From positions 5,885,386 through 5,949,385 of the forward strand of contig QXEO01000339.1 in the NCBI GenBank assembly GCA_007115705.1: 64,000 nt of DNA. The letters are read 5' to 3'. The notes under the pieces were generated by a model. The model was not told the DNA's origin and did no database searches. It saw only the letters and a list, made by a program, of their open reading frames with translations. The stretch's first letter is position 1, and each line of letters begins with the position of its first letter. Of this stretch, positions 1-10,270 are shown one piece after another. Both the position numbers and the translations under genes were made by a program. Source of the stretch: Dactylis glomerata. Its lineage: Eukaryota; Streptophyta; Magnoliopsida; Poales; Poaceae.

Positions 1-20
1 ACGACGCATTCGATACCTAA

Positions 21-305
21 GAGCAAGTACAATAGAGCTGAGTTAGCTGGCTATAAGAGATAAAATATTATACTTTTACTTAGGCGGGAGGAGTGAGAAT
101 ATGATACAGAAGATGAGTGAGCTCTTATGCAAGAGCCAGCTCTAGCACGCGCTCCTAGGCATTTTGTGAGAGTGAAAGGTGAACCATATATTGATAAAGT
201 AGTACAATCTTATAGCCTACTATTGTACATGCTAGCTATATATTGACTATATATGACATGGCAAACTGTTATAGCCGGCTGCTAGCTACACTATTGTTCT
301 TGCTC
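21..305. mobile_element. Tourist-like MITE 1 of a four-element row
   Basis: Terminal inverted repeats begin GAGCAAGTACAATAG on the left; the right end, reverse-complemented, begins GAGCAAGAACAATAG. TAA flanks both ends (18-20 and 306-308), the target-site duplication of PIF/Harbinger-type elements. There is no coding capacity. The right-hand TAA is also the left-hand TAA of the next element. Confidence 0.75.
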
Positions 306-308
306 TAA

Positions 309-662
309 GAGCAAGTATAATAGATCTCGTCAGCTGGCTACAAAGAAGTCCACGTCATTCAAAATCTGAGCTGGAGGTAAGAGAAGGTAAGAGAGAGATT
401 AGAGCGGGCGCTTCATCTGTCGCCCGGCTATACGCAAAAAACGATGTACTACCATCCACTTGCAGCCTGCTGCGAGCTGTAGTGCAGACGCATGCATGCT
501 TTTGAGACTATTGGCCCCGTTCAAGCACATAAACAATTAATACTTTATATCCATAGAGCTAACTAATAGCCCACTTATTATACATATATGTCTTTAAGAT
601 AGCTTTTAGATGACATGGCATAATCTTATAGGCAACAGCCGGCTACCTTATTATCCTTGTTC
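309..662. mobile_element. Tourist-like MITE 2 of a four-element row
   Basis: Starts GAGCAAGTATAATAG; the right end reverse-complemented is GAACAAGGATAATA. It is flanked by TAA at 306-308 and 663-665. The termini relate it to MITE 1, but the interior differs. Non-coding. Confidence 0.72.
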
Positions 663-665
663 TAA

Positions 666-946
666 GGCCTTTCACAATGCATTGGCTCTTAGCACGTTAT
701 CCTAGGTAGAGGTTTCTTCAAAAAACAACAACCACAATGCATTGTATCTTAGAATAGTATCTAAATTTAATGATTTTGGCCCCATGCATGAATGTGATTG
801 GGCTAACAATACATTTTGCCTATGACTTTGTGCAAAGATTGTAGCTTAACTAAGATACAACAACACTCTCTTTCATCAATTAATAGGGTACCACATCACC
901 ACTTTACCTATGATACCGCGCTAAGAAACCTGTATTGTGAAAGGCC
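666..946. mobile_element. Tourist-like MITE 3 of a four-element row
   Basis: Starts GGCCTTTCACAATGCATTGG and ends TGTATTGTGAAAGGCC, an inverted pair. TAA flanks it at 663-665 and 947-949. It belongs to a different subfamily from MITEs 1 and 2. Non-coding; the short reading frame starting at 816 lies across the boundary to MITE 4. Confidence 0.72.
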
Positions 947-949
947 TAA

Positions 950-1231
950 GGTCTTTCACAATGGGAGTTTCTTAGCGCGGTATCCTAGGTACTTTGCTTA
1001 TATGGCACTATATTAAACGAGGAAAGAGAGTAGTGTTGTAGCTTAGCTAAGATACAACACTTGCACGAGTTCATAGGCAAAAATTGTTTCTAGCCCAATC
1101 ATATGCATGCATGAGACTAAAATCATTAATTAAGAGACAACCCTTAAGAAACAATGCATTGGAGAAGTTGTATCTTAAATTTTAATTACTCCAATGAAAA
1201 CGTGCTAAGAAACTATGCATTGTGAAAGGCC
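950..1231. mobile_element. Tourist-like MITE 4 of a four-element row
   Basis: Starts GGTCTTTCACAATGGG and ends GCATTGTGAAAGGCC, with TAA at 947-949 and 1232-1234. Same subfamily as MITE 3 by its ends and by shared interior text around GATACAACA. Non-coding. Confidence 0.72.
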
Positions 1232-1296
1232 TAATGCACAATGGGATTATGCACATGGCGCCTGTTGTATGTAATGTGTGAACATCAAAACATGTA

Positions 1297-2226
1297 GGGT
1301 GTGTTTGGTAGACCGGCCCAACTCGGATTTTCTCATCCCAATCGAAATATTGTTGTTTGGTAGCCCGGTCTGCTCACCTGGGCACTGCCCAACTCACCCT
1401 AAAACTACCCTCAGCCCTGCCCACTTGAGAAGCCCGAATCGAGCTTCTCAAGTGAGCTCGGTCGGCCTCGCCCGAAAACGTCGCCCCCGCGTCCCGCGCC
1501 AGGCCCAAAACCCGTAGGGGTCACCGCTCCCACGACCCAGTCTCCCCACGTTCGTCTCTCTTTCTTATCCGCCCGCGCTCCACCACCGCAACGGAGGCCG
1601 CCGCCCGCGCCTGTGGACCGCAATGGAGGCCGCCGCCCGCGACTGCAGAGGAGCCCGCGCTCCACCACCGCAACGGAGGCCGCCGCCCGCCCATCGCCGA
1701 AGCTCCACAGGCGACCGCCGAAGCTCCGCAGGCCTCCGCCGCCCACAGACCACCGCCGCAACGTACGCCTCCGCCGCGCTCCACAGGCGACCGCCGAAGC
1801 TCCGCAAGCCTCCGCCGCCCACAGACCACCGCCGCAACGCACGCTTCCGCCGCACTCCACAGGCCTCCGCCGCGCTCCACAGGCGACCGCCGAGCTCCGC
1901 AGGCCTGCGCCGAGCTCCTCTCGCCGGCAGCGGCGGCTCCTCTCGCTGGCAGCAGTGCCGGAGCTCGACGAGGACCCGATTGCTTTTTCGTTTTCTTCAT
2001 AAGGACTCGATGGCTTTTTTGTTTTCTTTTTAGGGACCTAATTGCATTTCATATTTCTAGGGCAGGCCTCTAGTCATATGATCTACCAAACAAGATCTCA
2101 GCTGAGCTTAGCTTGGCTCATACGAGCTACCAAACACGCCCAAAAAATCGCACTTGTATGAGATCAGCTTAGCTGGACTCAGCTTGTCCCAGATGGAATA
2201 GTACAACCGGGCTACCAAACACGCCC
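1297..2226. mobile_element. 930-bp TIR element with GGGYGTGTTTGGTAG ends
   Basis: Left end GGGTGTGTTTGGTAG and right end CTACCAAACACGCCC are inverted copies with one mismatch in 15. GTA occurs directly outside both ends (1294-1296 and 2227-2229), a candidate 3-bp target-site duplication. The terminal motif recurs just inside both ends (about 1353 and 2125-2139). That suggests either duplicated ends or one element inserted near the end of another. The superfamily cannot be fixed from the ends alone. Long proline/alanine/arginine-rich frames on both strands come from the GC-rich interior and show no domain. Confidence 0.6.
1565..1930. repeat. GC-rich imperfect tandem repeats inside the 930-bp element
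   Basis: The phrase GCTCCACAGGCGACCGCCG recurs at 1702, 1778 and 1874 (the last without AAG after it), with GCCCACAGACCACCGCCGCA between copies. Spacing is 76 bp then 96 bp. The repeats keep frames open on both strands by chance, so predicted proteins here should not be trusted. Confidence 0.7.
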
Positions 2227-2679
2227 GTAAGATTTCTTCAAAAGAATATGGCTATCTGTGATATAGTACTTTTTCAGCAAGGAGGCTTGCTCCAGTATAA
2301 CCCCCTCCCCCAAACTCAACCATGACCGCCACCGCACGGTAGAGTCATCGCCGATGAGCCAGCATACATAGATTCATTGATAGTTATATATACTCATACT
2401 AGTACGTATGCATGCAACGTACTCATACAATTTAGTTGGACCATAGGAGTTTTATATACAATTTAGTTGGACCATAGGAGTAGGGCTATGTATACCTATT
2501 CAGTATTAATGATGAAGAGATATCGAGCGATCTCAGTCGTTCTTGTGTTTGAGTTTGCTCTGAGTTTGGGGACAGGGTTGTATTGGAGCAAACGCCTTCA
2601 CCAAGCATCAAACTAGGAATTGTATTTTTTATGATGTTCCGCATATGTTTAATCAGCAAAAATAAACATTTTGTTCGTA

Positions 2680-2782
2680 CTCCCTCCGATCCATATTACC
2701 TTTCAAAAATACGGATGTATCTAGCACTAAAATGTGTCTAGATACATCCATATTTGCGAAAGATAATATCGGTCGGAGGGAG
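2680..2782. mobile_element. Stowaway MITE
   Basis: Starts CTCCCTCCGATCCATATTA and ends in the inverted form TCGGTCGGAGGGAG, about 103 bp, preceded by TA at 2678-2679. Interior TGTCTAGATACATCCATATT pairs with the left half. Typical Triticeae Stowaway; non-coding. Confidence 0.85.
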
Positions 2783-3072
2783 TGTTATTATCCTTTATAA
2801 TGCTTCTCAGTATACACAACAAGATTTGAAACTCTCGTGCGGATTTTTTTCCGATATAAAAACATAGAGGTAACACATTTTTTAAATAATCATAAAAATG
2901 ATGCAATAAGCATAATACCATTTTGTGACAATACATGCGTGTAGGGGAAAAATATGGTCCACAACCATAACGTCATGTCTAAGAATGAGAAGTGCCATTG
3001 TGCAATAATTCCTTACCATTTGAACATAGGGGTTGTAAAGGATAATTACTAGACAGTATGGTGATATTAATA

Positions 3073-3195
3073 CTCCCTCCGTTTAGGAATTATTGCACAA
3101 TGGCACTTCTCATTCTAGTAATACACTAAAACATGTCTAGATATATGCATGCAAATTTAGATAAAGTTGAGGCATATTTTTATGGACGGAAGGAG
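3073..3195. mobile_element. Stowaway MITE containing an inverted copy of flanking sequence
   Basis: Starts CTCCCTCCGTTTAGG, ends ATGGACGGAAGGAG, and is flanked by TA at 3071-3072 and 3196-3197. Positions 3085-3116 are an exact reverse complement of 2982-3013 outside the element. Confidence 0.75.
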
Positions 3196-3197
3196 TA

Positions 3198-4014
3198 GGT
3201 TAAATTGTAAATTTAAGATATAATATTGAGATATTCAAGCGATAATTGAACAACTTGATGTTCTCCGGTGATAATCGAATCTGATTCATTACAATTTGTT
3301 TAGGTGTTTATTGTTGTTACTGAAATCTGGATCCTTAAATATATTGCTATCTTAGCTGATTTGCTTCCAAACGGCGGGAAGAGTTTCTATTTAGCATTGC
3401 TTCCAGGGGCTAATTCCATGACGCATAAGTTAAGTAGAGTTTTTTTTACTCAAAGAATTTTATTTCCTAGGAGTGTGATCCTCCTATTTTTATTATTTAA
3501 GATGTAATGAATGATGTATCCTTGTTTGATTTAAAATGAAGTGCGCCAGGAAGACTTCCCCTAAAAAAGATAGAATTTTGAGATATCAACTTCATTACTT
3601 TTGATTTTAGATAGGATTATGGCTTGAATCGTTTATGTCAAAGGTGTATAGCATGTACTGCATCTATTCATATTTTAACTTTCAAGATGCCGAGAAAATG
3701 TTTTTATTATCTGCTAGACCTGGAATCAATAGTCGACCAAAAATCTAGGATATTTTAGTCAAGTGCTAAATAACTTTGAAAACAGTTGGTGCAAAAAGTA
3801 TTACCAAGTATGTCACAATCAACTATTTTGGCCCATTTGTTATCATTTGTCCAAAAATATATGCTTATAAATATTGCAATGAGTTAATTAAAAGTGGCAC
3901 GAGACCTACAAAAATCCAAATGCACCCTAGTGTGGCAATACACCTTGCTGTCGTCCATGGTGGTCAGATATTCAGGCTGCCGGCCTGTAGTACCAGTACC
4001 ACACACAGGCACAC
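3198..4014. other. Intergenic DNA, nothing recognised
   Basis: AT-rich sequence. I see no conserved coding region, RNA gene or paired element ends. Open frames are short and unsupported. It ends at the target site of the LINE insertion. Confidence 0.5.
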
Positions 4015-4029
4015 AGATACATGCATCTA
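4015..4029. repeat. Left target-site duplication of LINE fragment
   Basis: AGATACATGCATCTA, exactly repeated at 4881-4895 after a run of A. This pair brackets the inserted LINE fragment. Confidence 0.9.
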
Positions 4030-4880
4030 TATGCGGTGATGCTGACTCGTGGAGGCATTCGTTGATCAACTGCATTGTGGCTAGATGTGTCTGGGCGCTT
4101 GCGGATGAAGGAGTGACCGAGCACATGTGCGCGGACGAGAATCCGTCACCGAAACAGTGGCCGTTTGCGATGATGGAGACGCTACCCAGGAATGATTTTG
4201 CCAGGGTGGCGGTGACTTTGTGGGCTATCTGGTTTGCTCGCCGAAAAATTATCCACGAGGAGGTATACCAGAGTCCGCTTTCAACGCATCTCTTTATTCA
4301 AAGTTACCTGCAAGACCTCTCAATATCGGTGAAGAAGGAGAGGGTTCAGGGAGGGCAAAGTGTGGTGCATCCAAAATGGATCGCTCCATTGCGAGGATGT
4401 GCCAAGATAAATGTGGACGCCGCTATTGCTAAAGAAGGCCATGGAGGAGCGGTGGCTGCTGTGTGCAGAAGCGAGGAGGGCAACTTCCTGGGAGCTTCGG
4501 CGCTGAGGATAGAAGGCATCGGCGATCCAGCGGCTTTGGAGGCGGTCGCCTGCCGCGAAGCCCTGGCATTGGCCGAGGATCTATACCTGCAGAAGGTTAC
4601 GGTGGCTACAGATTGTATGCAGGTGATCAATAATCTGGAGCGCCCTTATGCTGGCTCTTACAGCATGATTATCGACGAGATTAAAGCAAGGTCAAGGAGT
4701 TTTGTTTCTGTTTCTTTTAAGCATGAAAATAGAGCCTCCAATAGGGAGCCTCATAGTTTAGCTCGTTCTTCAGTTTCAAATTCTGTGGGGCGTCAGGTGT
4801 AACTCCTTGAGCCTCCGGACGGCCTTTGTATCCCGTACAATGTTATGAATCAATAAAGTGATCGAGTTTCTCAAAAAAAA
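4030..4880 (+). mobile_element. 5'-truncated LINE with zf-RVT and RNase H-like coding remnant
   Basis: The insert starts inside a coding region at ATGCGGTGATGCTGACTCG (protein CGDADSWRHS, the end of a zf-RVT zinc-binding domain). It reads openly to a stop at 4800-4802. The second half has RNase H-like (RVT_3) features: INVDAA, GNFLGASA, ALEAVACREALALAEDL and TDCMQVI. The tail has ATCAATAAAG and a run of A at 4873-4880. Both ends abut a perfect 15-bp direct repeat, so this is a target-primed insertion truncated at its 5' end. It encodes no reverse transcriptase and cannot move itself. The frame that opens at 3894 upstream of the insertion is chance. A relative lies at 47431-49649 with the same tail. 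Confidence 0.88.
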
Positions 4881-4895
4881 AGATACATGCATCTA

Positions 4896-5579
4896 ACCAT
4901 CTACACAAGCAACCACAGGCGAACACTCATAAGTAGGGCAGAAATAAACACGTATTTTCTCCATGAGGTCAAACAATAAAGAAAGCTGCTCTAAAGATAT
5001 TTGATCTGACCTCGTCCATTGATCAAAGCTACGTTATACTACAACATAAACATTACAAAAGCCCTATCCCGTTTAAAACAACATTACAGAAGCTTTATAA
5101 AATAGAAAGGGTCAAAAGGCTTCACTTAACCATGTCTGATACACAAAATGCCGGCCCACACAATTACTACCATATGTATGCATTCTTTCTCCGGTGTAAC
5201 CAAACGTTCTCGACTTGAAAACGTTACGCTCTCTGTTCTAACAAACAAAATGTCAATGGGCAAGAATACATATGGTTTTACATGTTAACAGCTCATGTTG
5301 TCTCGCTCGCTTATGGCCATGAATTTTGTCGATTCAACATTTTATACGGTTTTTGGAAAAGAAATTATTTGTACTTCCAACCACTTAGCTCGACAAAATG
5401 ACACGCGGACATACATATAAAGTTTTTGACAGGCTAATCAGACAACTAAGAGTCATTGACGTCATCAATATCAATTGCAACTCATGTTGCAACTCTGAAC
5501 GGACACGAATCACGTGACTAACACGAGTCACGACACAATCCAATGGTTTGGGACTCGACTAAGAAGTAGCAAAACCTAT
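4896..5579. other. Intergenic DNA, nothing recognised
   Basis: No convincing coding frame, paired repeat ends or RNA gene. Moderately AT-rich. Confidence 0.5.
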
Positions 5580-5582
5580 TAA

Positions 5583-6457
5583 GAGAAACTCCAATATATG
5601 TCCAAATATATGGCACCACTTTTTGGTTTTTGGGCAGCACTTTTTAGTTTTTGGGCACGAAATATTTGTTACACATTTCAGATGTCCTAAAATAAGGCAC
5701 CCCAAACTTTCAAATGATGTAAAATAGGGCACGGGCATGAGATCTGATAGTGGGGAGGGAGAGAGGCAGATCTGACGTTCACCGATGTACTCCTCGTGGC
5801 GCTCGGGCATGACGCGGGCGACGAAGTCCACCACGACGTCCTCAAGCGGGCGAGGCTCGACATCCTCAGTTCCCCACTTGGACTTGGTTTTCCCACAGAC
5901 GCGACGAGGCAATGGGGAAGCAACGAAGGCGACGAATTTGAACAAAACGAGCATCGGTCGGCCTATGGGAAGTAGCGGATGGAGGCGGTGATTTGAGGAG
6001 CCCCCCGCTCAATGGCTTCGTAGAGGAGAAGTAGGAGACCACGACGAAGGTCATGAGCTTCTCAGACATGCTTGGGGAGGCCGCGCAGGCGGTGTGTGGA
6101 GAAGATGGCGAGGGGTTGGAGTTGGGGACATTTTGAAGCGGTGATGGTGGTTCTTAGTCATGGTGGAAAGAAGAAACGAGAGGAAGAAGTGGCATCCATG
6201 GCTAGAATTCCGCCGTCGACAGTCGAGGCAGTCGTGCGCGGGAAACTTCAGCATGGCGGTTGGACTGCATCACGCTATGGTTTTGGTTCTAGGCAGCCCC
6301 GTTTCGTGCCTTGCAGGGGCAAGTTATTGGGCAGCCCAAAAAAAATTAGGCACAAAAATAAAATAGGGCATCTGCGAGCTATGTTTTTGCCCTTTCGTGT
6401 TCTAAAAATAGTTTTTTGGGTACCAAATTGGTTTTTGGACATCTATTAGAGATGCTC
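5583..6457. mobile_element. Non-autonomous Harbinger-like element, 875 bp
   Basis: Left end GAGAAACTCCAATATATGTCC and right end, reverse-complemented, GAGCATCTCTAATAGATGTCC match over most of 21 bp. TAA lies directly outside on both sides (5580-5582 and 6458-6460). The GAGCATCTC start is shared with the elements at 17310 and 61841. The interior 5780-6300 is less AT-rich than the flanks. Its minus strand has frames (for example 5866-6069 and 5559-5954) that I cannot assign; they may be remnants of a parent element or a captured gene piece. Confidence 0.7.
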
Positions 6458-6460
6458 TAA

Positions 6461-6836
6461 AGTTTATTTTTTGAGAAGATAAAGTTCTATATTTGGTTTA
6501 CGAGATATCATGCAACGCACGTTCAATGGAACAATATCATAGTTTTCCTGAAAAAGAAAAACTGACATTAATTAGCTTGATTTTTCCTTGTATTACTCAG
6601 GTCTCAAAAGGAACGTGATTAATGATGCTGGTAAATTACTTCTTTGTTTATACCTCTGCAAAGTTCATACTTACCATAAAAACTTCGTTAGTAATGGTCA
6701 AGTTTTATCATGCATGGACATTTTTAAGTAGCAACTTAATTTTTTTCTAAAGAATGAGCTTTGGCTGTAGCAGCATCTCCCGGAGACAGAATTAGGGCGC
6801 ACGTATATGTTGCACCGACCCGATCGATCGATCTTC
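6461..6836. other. Upstream region of the CKX gene
   Basis: No gene. This is the proximal upstream region of the cytokinin oxidase gene. GATCGATCGATC stands just before the TATA box. I cannot assign transcription-factor sites with confidence. Confidence 0.4.
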
Positions 6837-6837
6837 C

Positions 6838-6850
6838 TATATATATATAG
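6838..6850 (+). promoter_or_regulatory. TATA box of CKX gene
   Basis: CTATATATATATAG, 78-90 bp upstream of the start codon at 6928. This leaves room for a 5' leader of roughly 50 bp. It is the only strong TATA motif directly upstream. Confidence 0.65.
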
Positions 6851-6927
6851 GGGTTGCAGCTGCGAAGAGCAAAACACCTCCGGATAATTACCAACACAAA
6901 TCGTCACGTTTCTCCCATCCCCCGCTA

Positions 6928-9003
6928 ATGGCGATCGTTCACGTGTTACTCGTCGCGCTTATCGCCGCGGCGTCCCATGCATCCGCCCAGACGTGGCCCG
7001 GCGACCTAGCCGCGCTCGCCAAGGCCGGCAGGCTCCGCACCGACCCCAACGCCACCGTGGCGGCCTCGACGGACTTCGGCAACATCACGGCGGCGCTCCC
7101 GGCGGCCGTGCTCTTCCCGTCGTCCCCGGCGGACGTGGCCACGCTCCTCCGCACCGCGCACTCCGCCCCCAAGTGGGCGTACACCATCTCCTTCCGCGGC
7201 CGCGGCCACTCCGTCATGGGCCAGGCCCTGTCCCCCGGCGGCGTGGTCGTCGACATGCCGTCCCTGGGCGCCGCGTCGCCGCCGGCCGCGGCGCGCATCA
7301 ACGTGTCGTCGGACGGGCAGTACGTGGACGCCGGCGGCGAGCAGATGTGGATCGACGTGCTGCGGGCGACGCTGGAGCGCGGCGTGGCGCCGCGGTCGTG
7401 GACGGACTACCTCCACCTCACCGTCGGCGGCACGCTCTCCAACGCCGGGATCAGCGGCCAGACGTTCCGGCACGGCCCGCAGATCTCCAACGTGCTGGAG
7501 CTCGACGTCATCACCGGTACGTACGCGCGCACGACATGGTGTCCCATGCCATGCACCACGATGACAAGCAACGCCTTCTTTTTTGCTAGTTACATGAACC
7601 ACACTGCGTTCTCGCCATTGATCACTAGCTAGCTTTTCCGGCTGCAACTCGACATCGTCCGCATTTATCTGGATGAGGTATCGATCCACAAGCTATGTTT
7701 AGCTAGTAGGAGTAGTAAAATTTTGGAGGACTGGTTTAGAGTAAAAAAGAAATTAGAGGGTGGTTTAAGAAATACTCCAAATTAACCACGATCAAATATG
7801 ATTGGTGAAGAGACCAGCTTTACCGGCCGGCGTCGCCGTCTTTCATTAGATTTGCTGCCGGCTAGGAACTACACGCGCTGACTTTTGACATTTCCCCTCC
7901 AGTAATTAAACTACTCTACTCGAGTTGACAATTGGCGCAATTAACGCACGCGTGCAGGCGACGGCGAGACGGTGACGTGCTCCAAGTCTCTCAGCTCGGA
8001 TTTGTTCAACGCGGTCCTGGGCGGGCTGGGCCAGTTCGGCGTGATCGTCCGGGCCCGGATCGCGCTCGAGCCGGCGCCGACGAGGTCCAAGTGGGTGCGG
8101 CTCGCCTACACCGACTTCGCCACCTTCTCCGGCGACCAGGAGAAGCTCATCGCGGCCCGCCCCGACGGCTCGTACGGGCCGTTCAGCTACCTCGAGGGCG
8201 CCGCCTACGTGAACCACAGCCTGGCCGCCGGGCTGAAGAACGCGGGAGGGTTCTTCTCCGACGCCGACGTCGCGGCGATCGTGGCCCGCGCGGCGGCGAA
8301 GAACGCCACCTCCGTCTACGTCATCGAGGCGACGCTCAACTACGACAACTCCACGGCCGCGTCCGTCGACCAGCTGCTCAAGTCGGCGCTGGCGGGGCTG
8401 CGCTTCGAGGAGGGGCTCTCGTTCGTGCACGACGCGTCCTACCTTGAGTTCCTCGACCGGGTGTACGGCGAGGAGGCGGCGCTGGAGAAGCTCGGGCTGT
8501 GGCACGTCCCGCACCCGTGGCTCAACGTGCTCGTGCCCCGCTCCCGCATCAACGACTTCGACCGCGGCGTCTTCGGCGGCATCCTCCAGGGCACCGACAT
8601 CGCCGGACCTCTCGTCATCTACCCGCTCAACAAATCCAAGTACGCATTGATCATGCAATTTCACGCACTTGATTTACTCGACGTCTGGTCTGACTGGCTC
8701 GGCCGTTATTTCAGGTGGGACGACAGCATGTCGGCGGTGACGCCGGCGGAGGAGGTGTTCTACGCGGTGTCGATGCTCTTCTCCTCGGTGGCGAACGACC
8801 TCAAGAGGCTGCAGGCGCAGAACCAGAAGATACTGCGGTTCTGCGACCTCGCCGGAATAGGGTACAAGGCGTACCTGGCGCATTACACGAACCGTGGTGA
8901 CTGGGTCCGGCATTTCGGCGGCAAGTGGGACAGCTTCGTTCAAATGAAGGACAAGTACGACCCGAAGAAGCTCTTCTCCCCTGGACAAGACATCTTCAAC
9001 TAG
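6928..9003 (+). CDS. CKX1-like: Cytokinin oxidase/dehydrogenase (CKX1-like)
   Basis: Secreted or vacuolar flavoenzyme that degrades cytokinins by oxidative cleavage of the N6 side chain. Exons 6928-7516, 7958-8639 and 8715-9003 join in frame (introns 441 and 75 bp, GT-AG, phases 1 and 2) to 519 residues, the usual CKX length. Residues 1-20 form a signal peptide. The FAD-binding domain has RGRGHSVMGQ, with His94 the expected covalent FAD site, then SWTDYLHLTVGG with the catalytic Asp at 160. Exon 2 carries IEATLNY and VPHPWLN of the cytokinin-binding domain. The protein ends in SPGQDIFN, as in maize CKX1. Several N-glycosylation sites (NAT, NIT, NVS) are present. No stop, frameshift or missing catalytic residue is seen, so it should be functional. 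The CKX1 group is my assignment from sequence likeness; a tree would settle the member number. Confidence 0.96.
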
Positions 9004-9170
9004 AATCCCCTACAGATAATTGTTACGTGCTCGATAATTGTTGCATAGCCGTTCATTTAACATTTGGGTTTTAGTCTCTTGCAAAGGCAAATTGATAGGT
9101 GGTAAACGTGAATAATCTGTCCTGTCGAGCTCAAATCTTCATATGCTTGCTCGTTAAGTAGTAGGAGCAA

Positions 9171-9176
9171 AATAAA
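9171..9176 (+). terminator. Candidate polyadenylation signal of CKX gene
   Basis: AATAAA 168 bp after the stop codon, before the Stowaway at 9223. Confidence 0.45.
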
Positions 9177-9222
9177 ATGTGTGCAGATCGATCGAAAGCT
9201 ACATCAGTGTACATCCGTAGTA

Positions 9223-9305
9223 CTCCCTCTGTTACATATTAGTTGTCGCTGTTCAGTAGAGAGTGTTGTATTAAATCAGCGATAAGTAATATGCAACGGA
9301 GGGAA
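9223..9305. mobile_element. Stowaway MITE, 83 bp
   Basis: CTCCCTCTGTTACATATTAG on the left and its near-inverse CTAATATGTAACGGAGGGA-type end on the right, flanked by TA (9221-9222 and 9306-9307). It lies just downstream of the CKX gene. Confidence 0.8.
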
Positions 9306-9307
9306 TA

Positions 9308-10267
9308 CCAGAGAAAATGAACCATGGATGGAAAGACCAAAAACCATGTAGACTTCAGGGCTGAAATGTGGAGCGCATTTAAAAAAAAAACTAAAACTGA
9401 ACACAATTTTGAAAATATGCAACTGTAATTTTTTTTGTTGCACATAGAATCAACAATTAAGATCATTGACATGAAAATAAGAAACTCTCGACCAACTTAT
9501 AAATGGAGACTCAATGGGTAATAAGATTAATTATGGCCAGTTCGACTAAGTTGAATGCGAACCGTTGGATCTCTATCATGGTAGAGAACAAAATATTTTA
9601 GTCGAAGATAAAATTAACCAATGTGTGATTTCCAAGACGAATCTGGTGGATAAAGCTTATTCCACATGGACTTAGGATCATGACATCTAGAATCCTACAT
9701 GAACCGAAAACATAAGAATTGGTTCTAGGATTTGCAAGCTTGCACCATAGAAAAACAATGGAATTTTCCATTATATTCCTATACAGTGCTAAAGTGCATG
9801 ACATAGTGGTCATAGCCATAAAGGAAATTTCCCCAAGAGGTCTAACATCTTGCTATCCTATGGTTCATAGAATTCTCATATCTCCTATGGACCATGGAAT
9901 TCTCAAACCATAGGAGCATGAAAACACAGGGTTTGAGTGGTATGCAATCTTGAATCCTATAGGATCTGGAAACTATGTGAATTTTGATCAAAGGGGGTTT
10001 AACACCACTGAAAAATAAAGGAACTCTACCAAGTGGTTTGAAAAGATGGACTTCCTCCGAATTAGAGTCCAAAGGAATAATTTGGGGGGAAATTAAGGAT
10101 TCAAACATGTGAATCAATGACGAACATAAACGTCTCTTGAAGGGTCCAATCCTCCAAAAACCTTTTGCTGAATCATCAAAGGAATAGTGTAGCAAAGCAA
10201 GCCAATATGAATATTCGAGGATTCAAATTCTACAAAATTCATATGAAAATCCTATGAGGGTCCTTTT
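9308..10267. other. AT-rich intergenic DNA with decayed MITE-like text
   Basis: Phrases such as CATAGGAATTC and CCTATGGACCATGGAATTC recur, like the interior of Tourist elements. I could not pair clear ends. No coding region is supported. Confidence 0.35.
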
Positions 10268-10270
10268 TAA

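Noticed and set aside
1411..2033. Pro/Ala/Arg-rich ORFs of 96-159 codons on both strands
   Set aside because: Explained by a GC-rich tandem repeat whose period leaves several frames open; lies inside a TIR element.
3894..4802. Complete 302-codon RNase H gene
   Set aside because: The first 45 codons precede the LINE insertion point; the real coding part starts mid-domain at 4030.
7006..8664. Long minus-strand and alternative-frame ORFs over the CKX gene (up to 252 codons)
   Set aside because: They are shadows of GC-rich CKX codons, contain no recognisable domain and cross the CKX introns.
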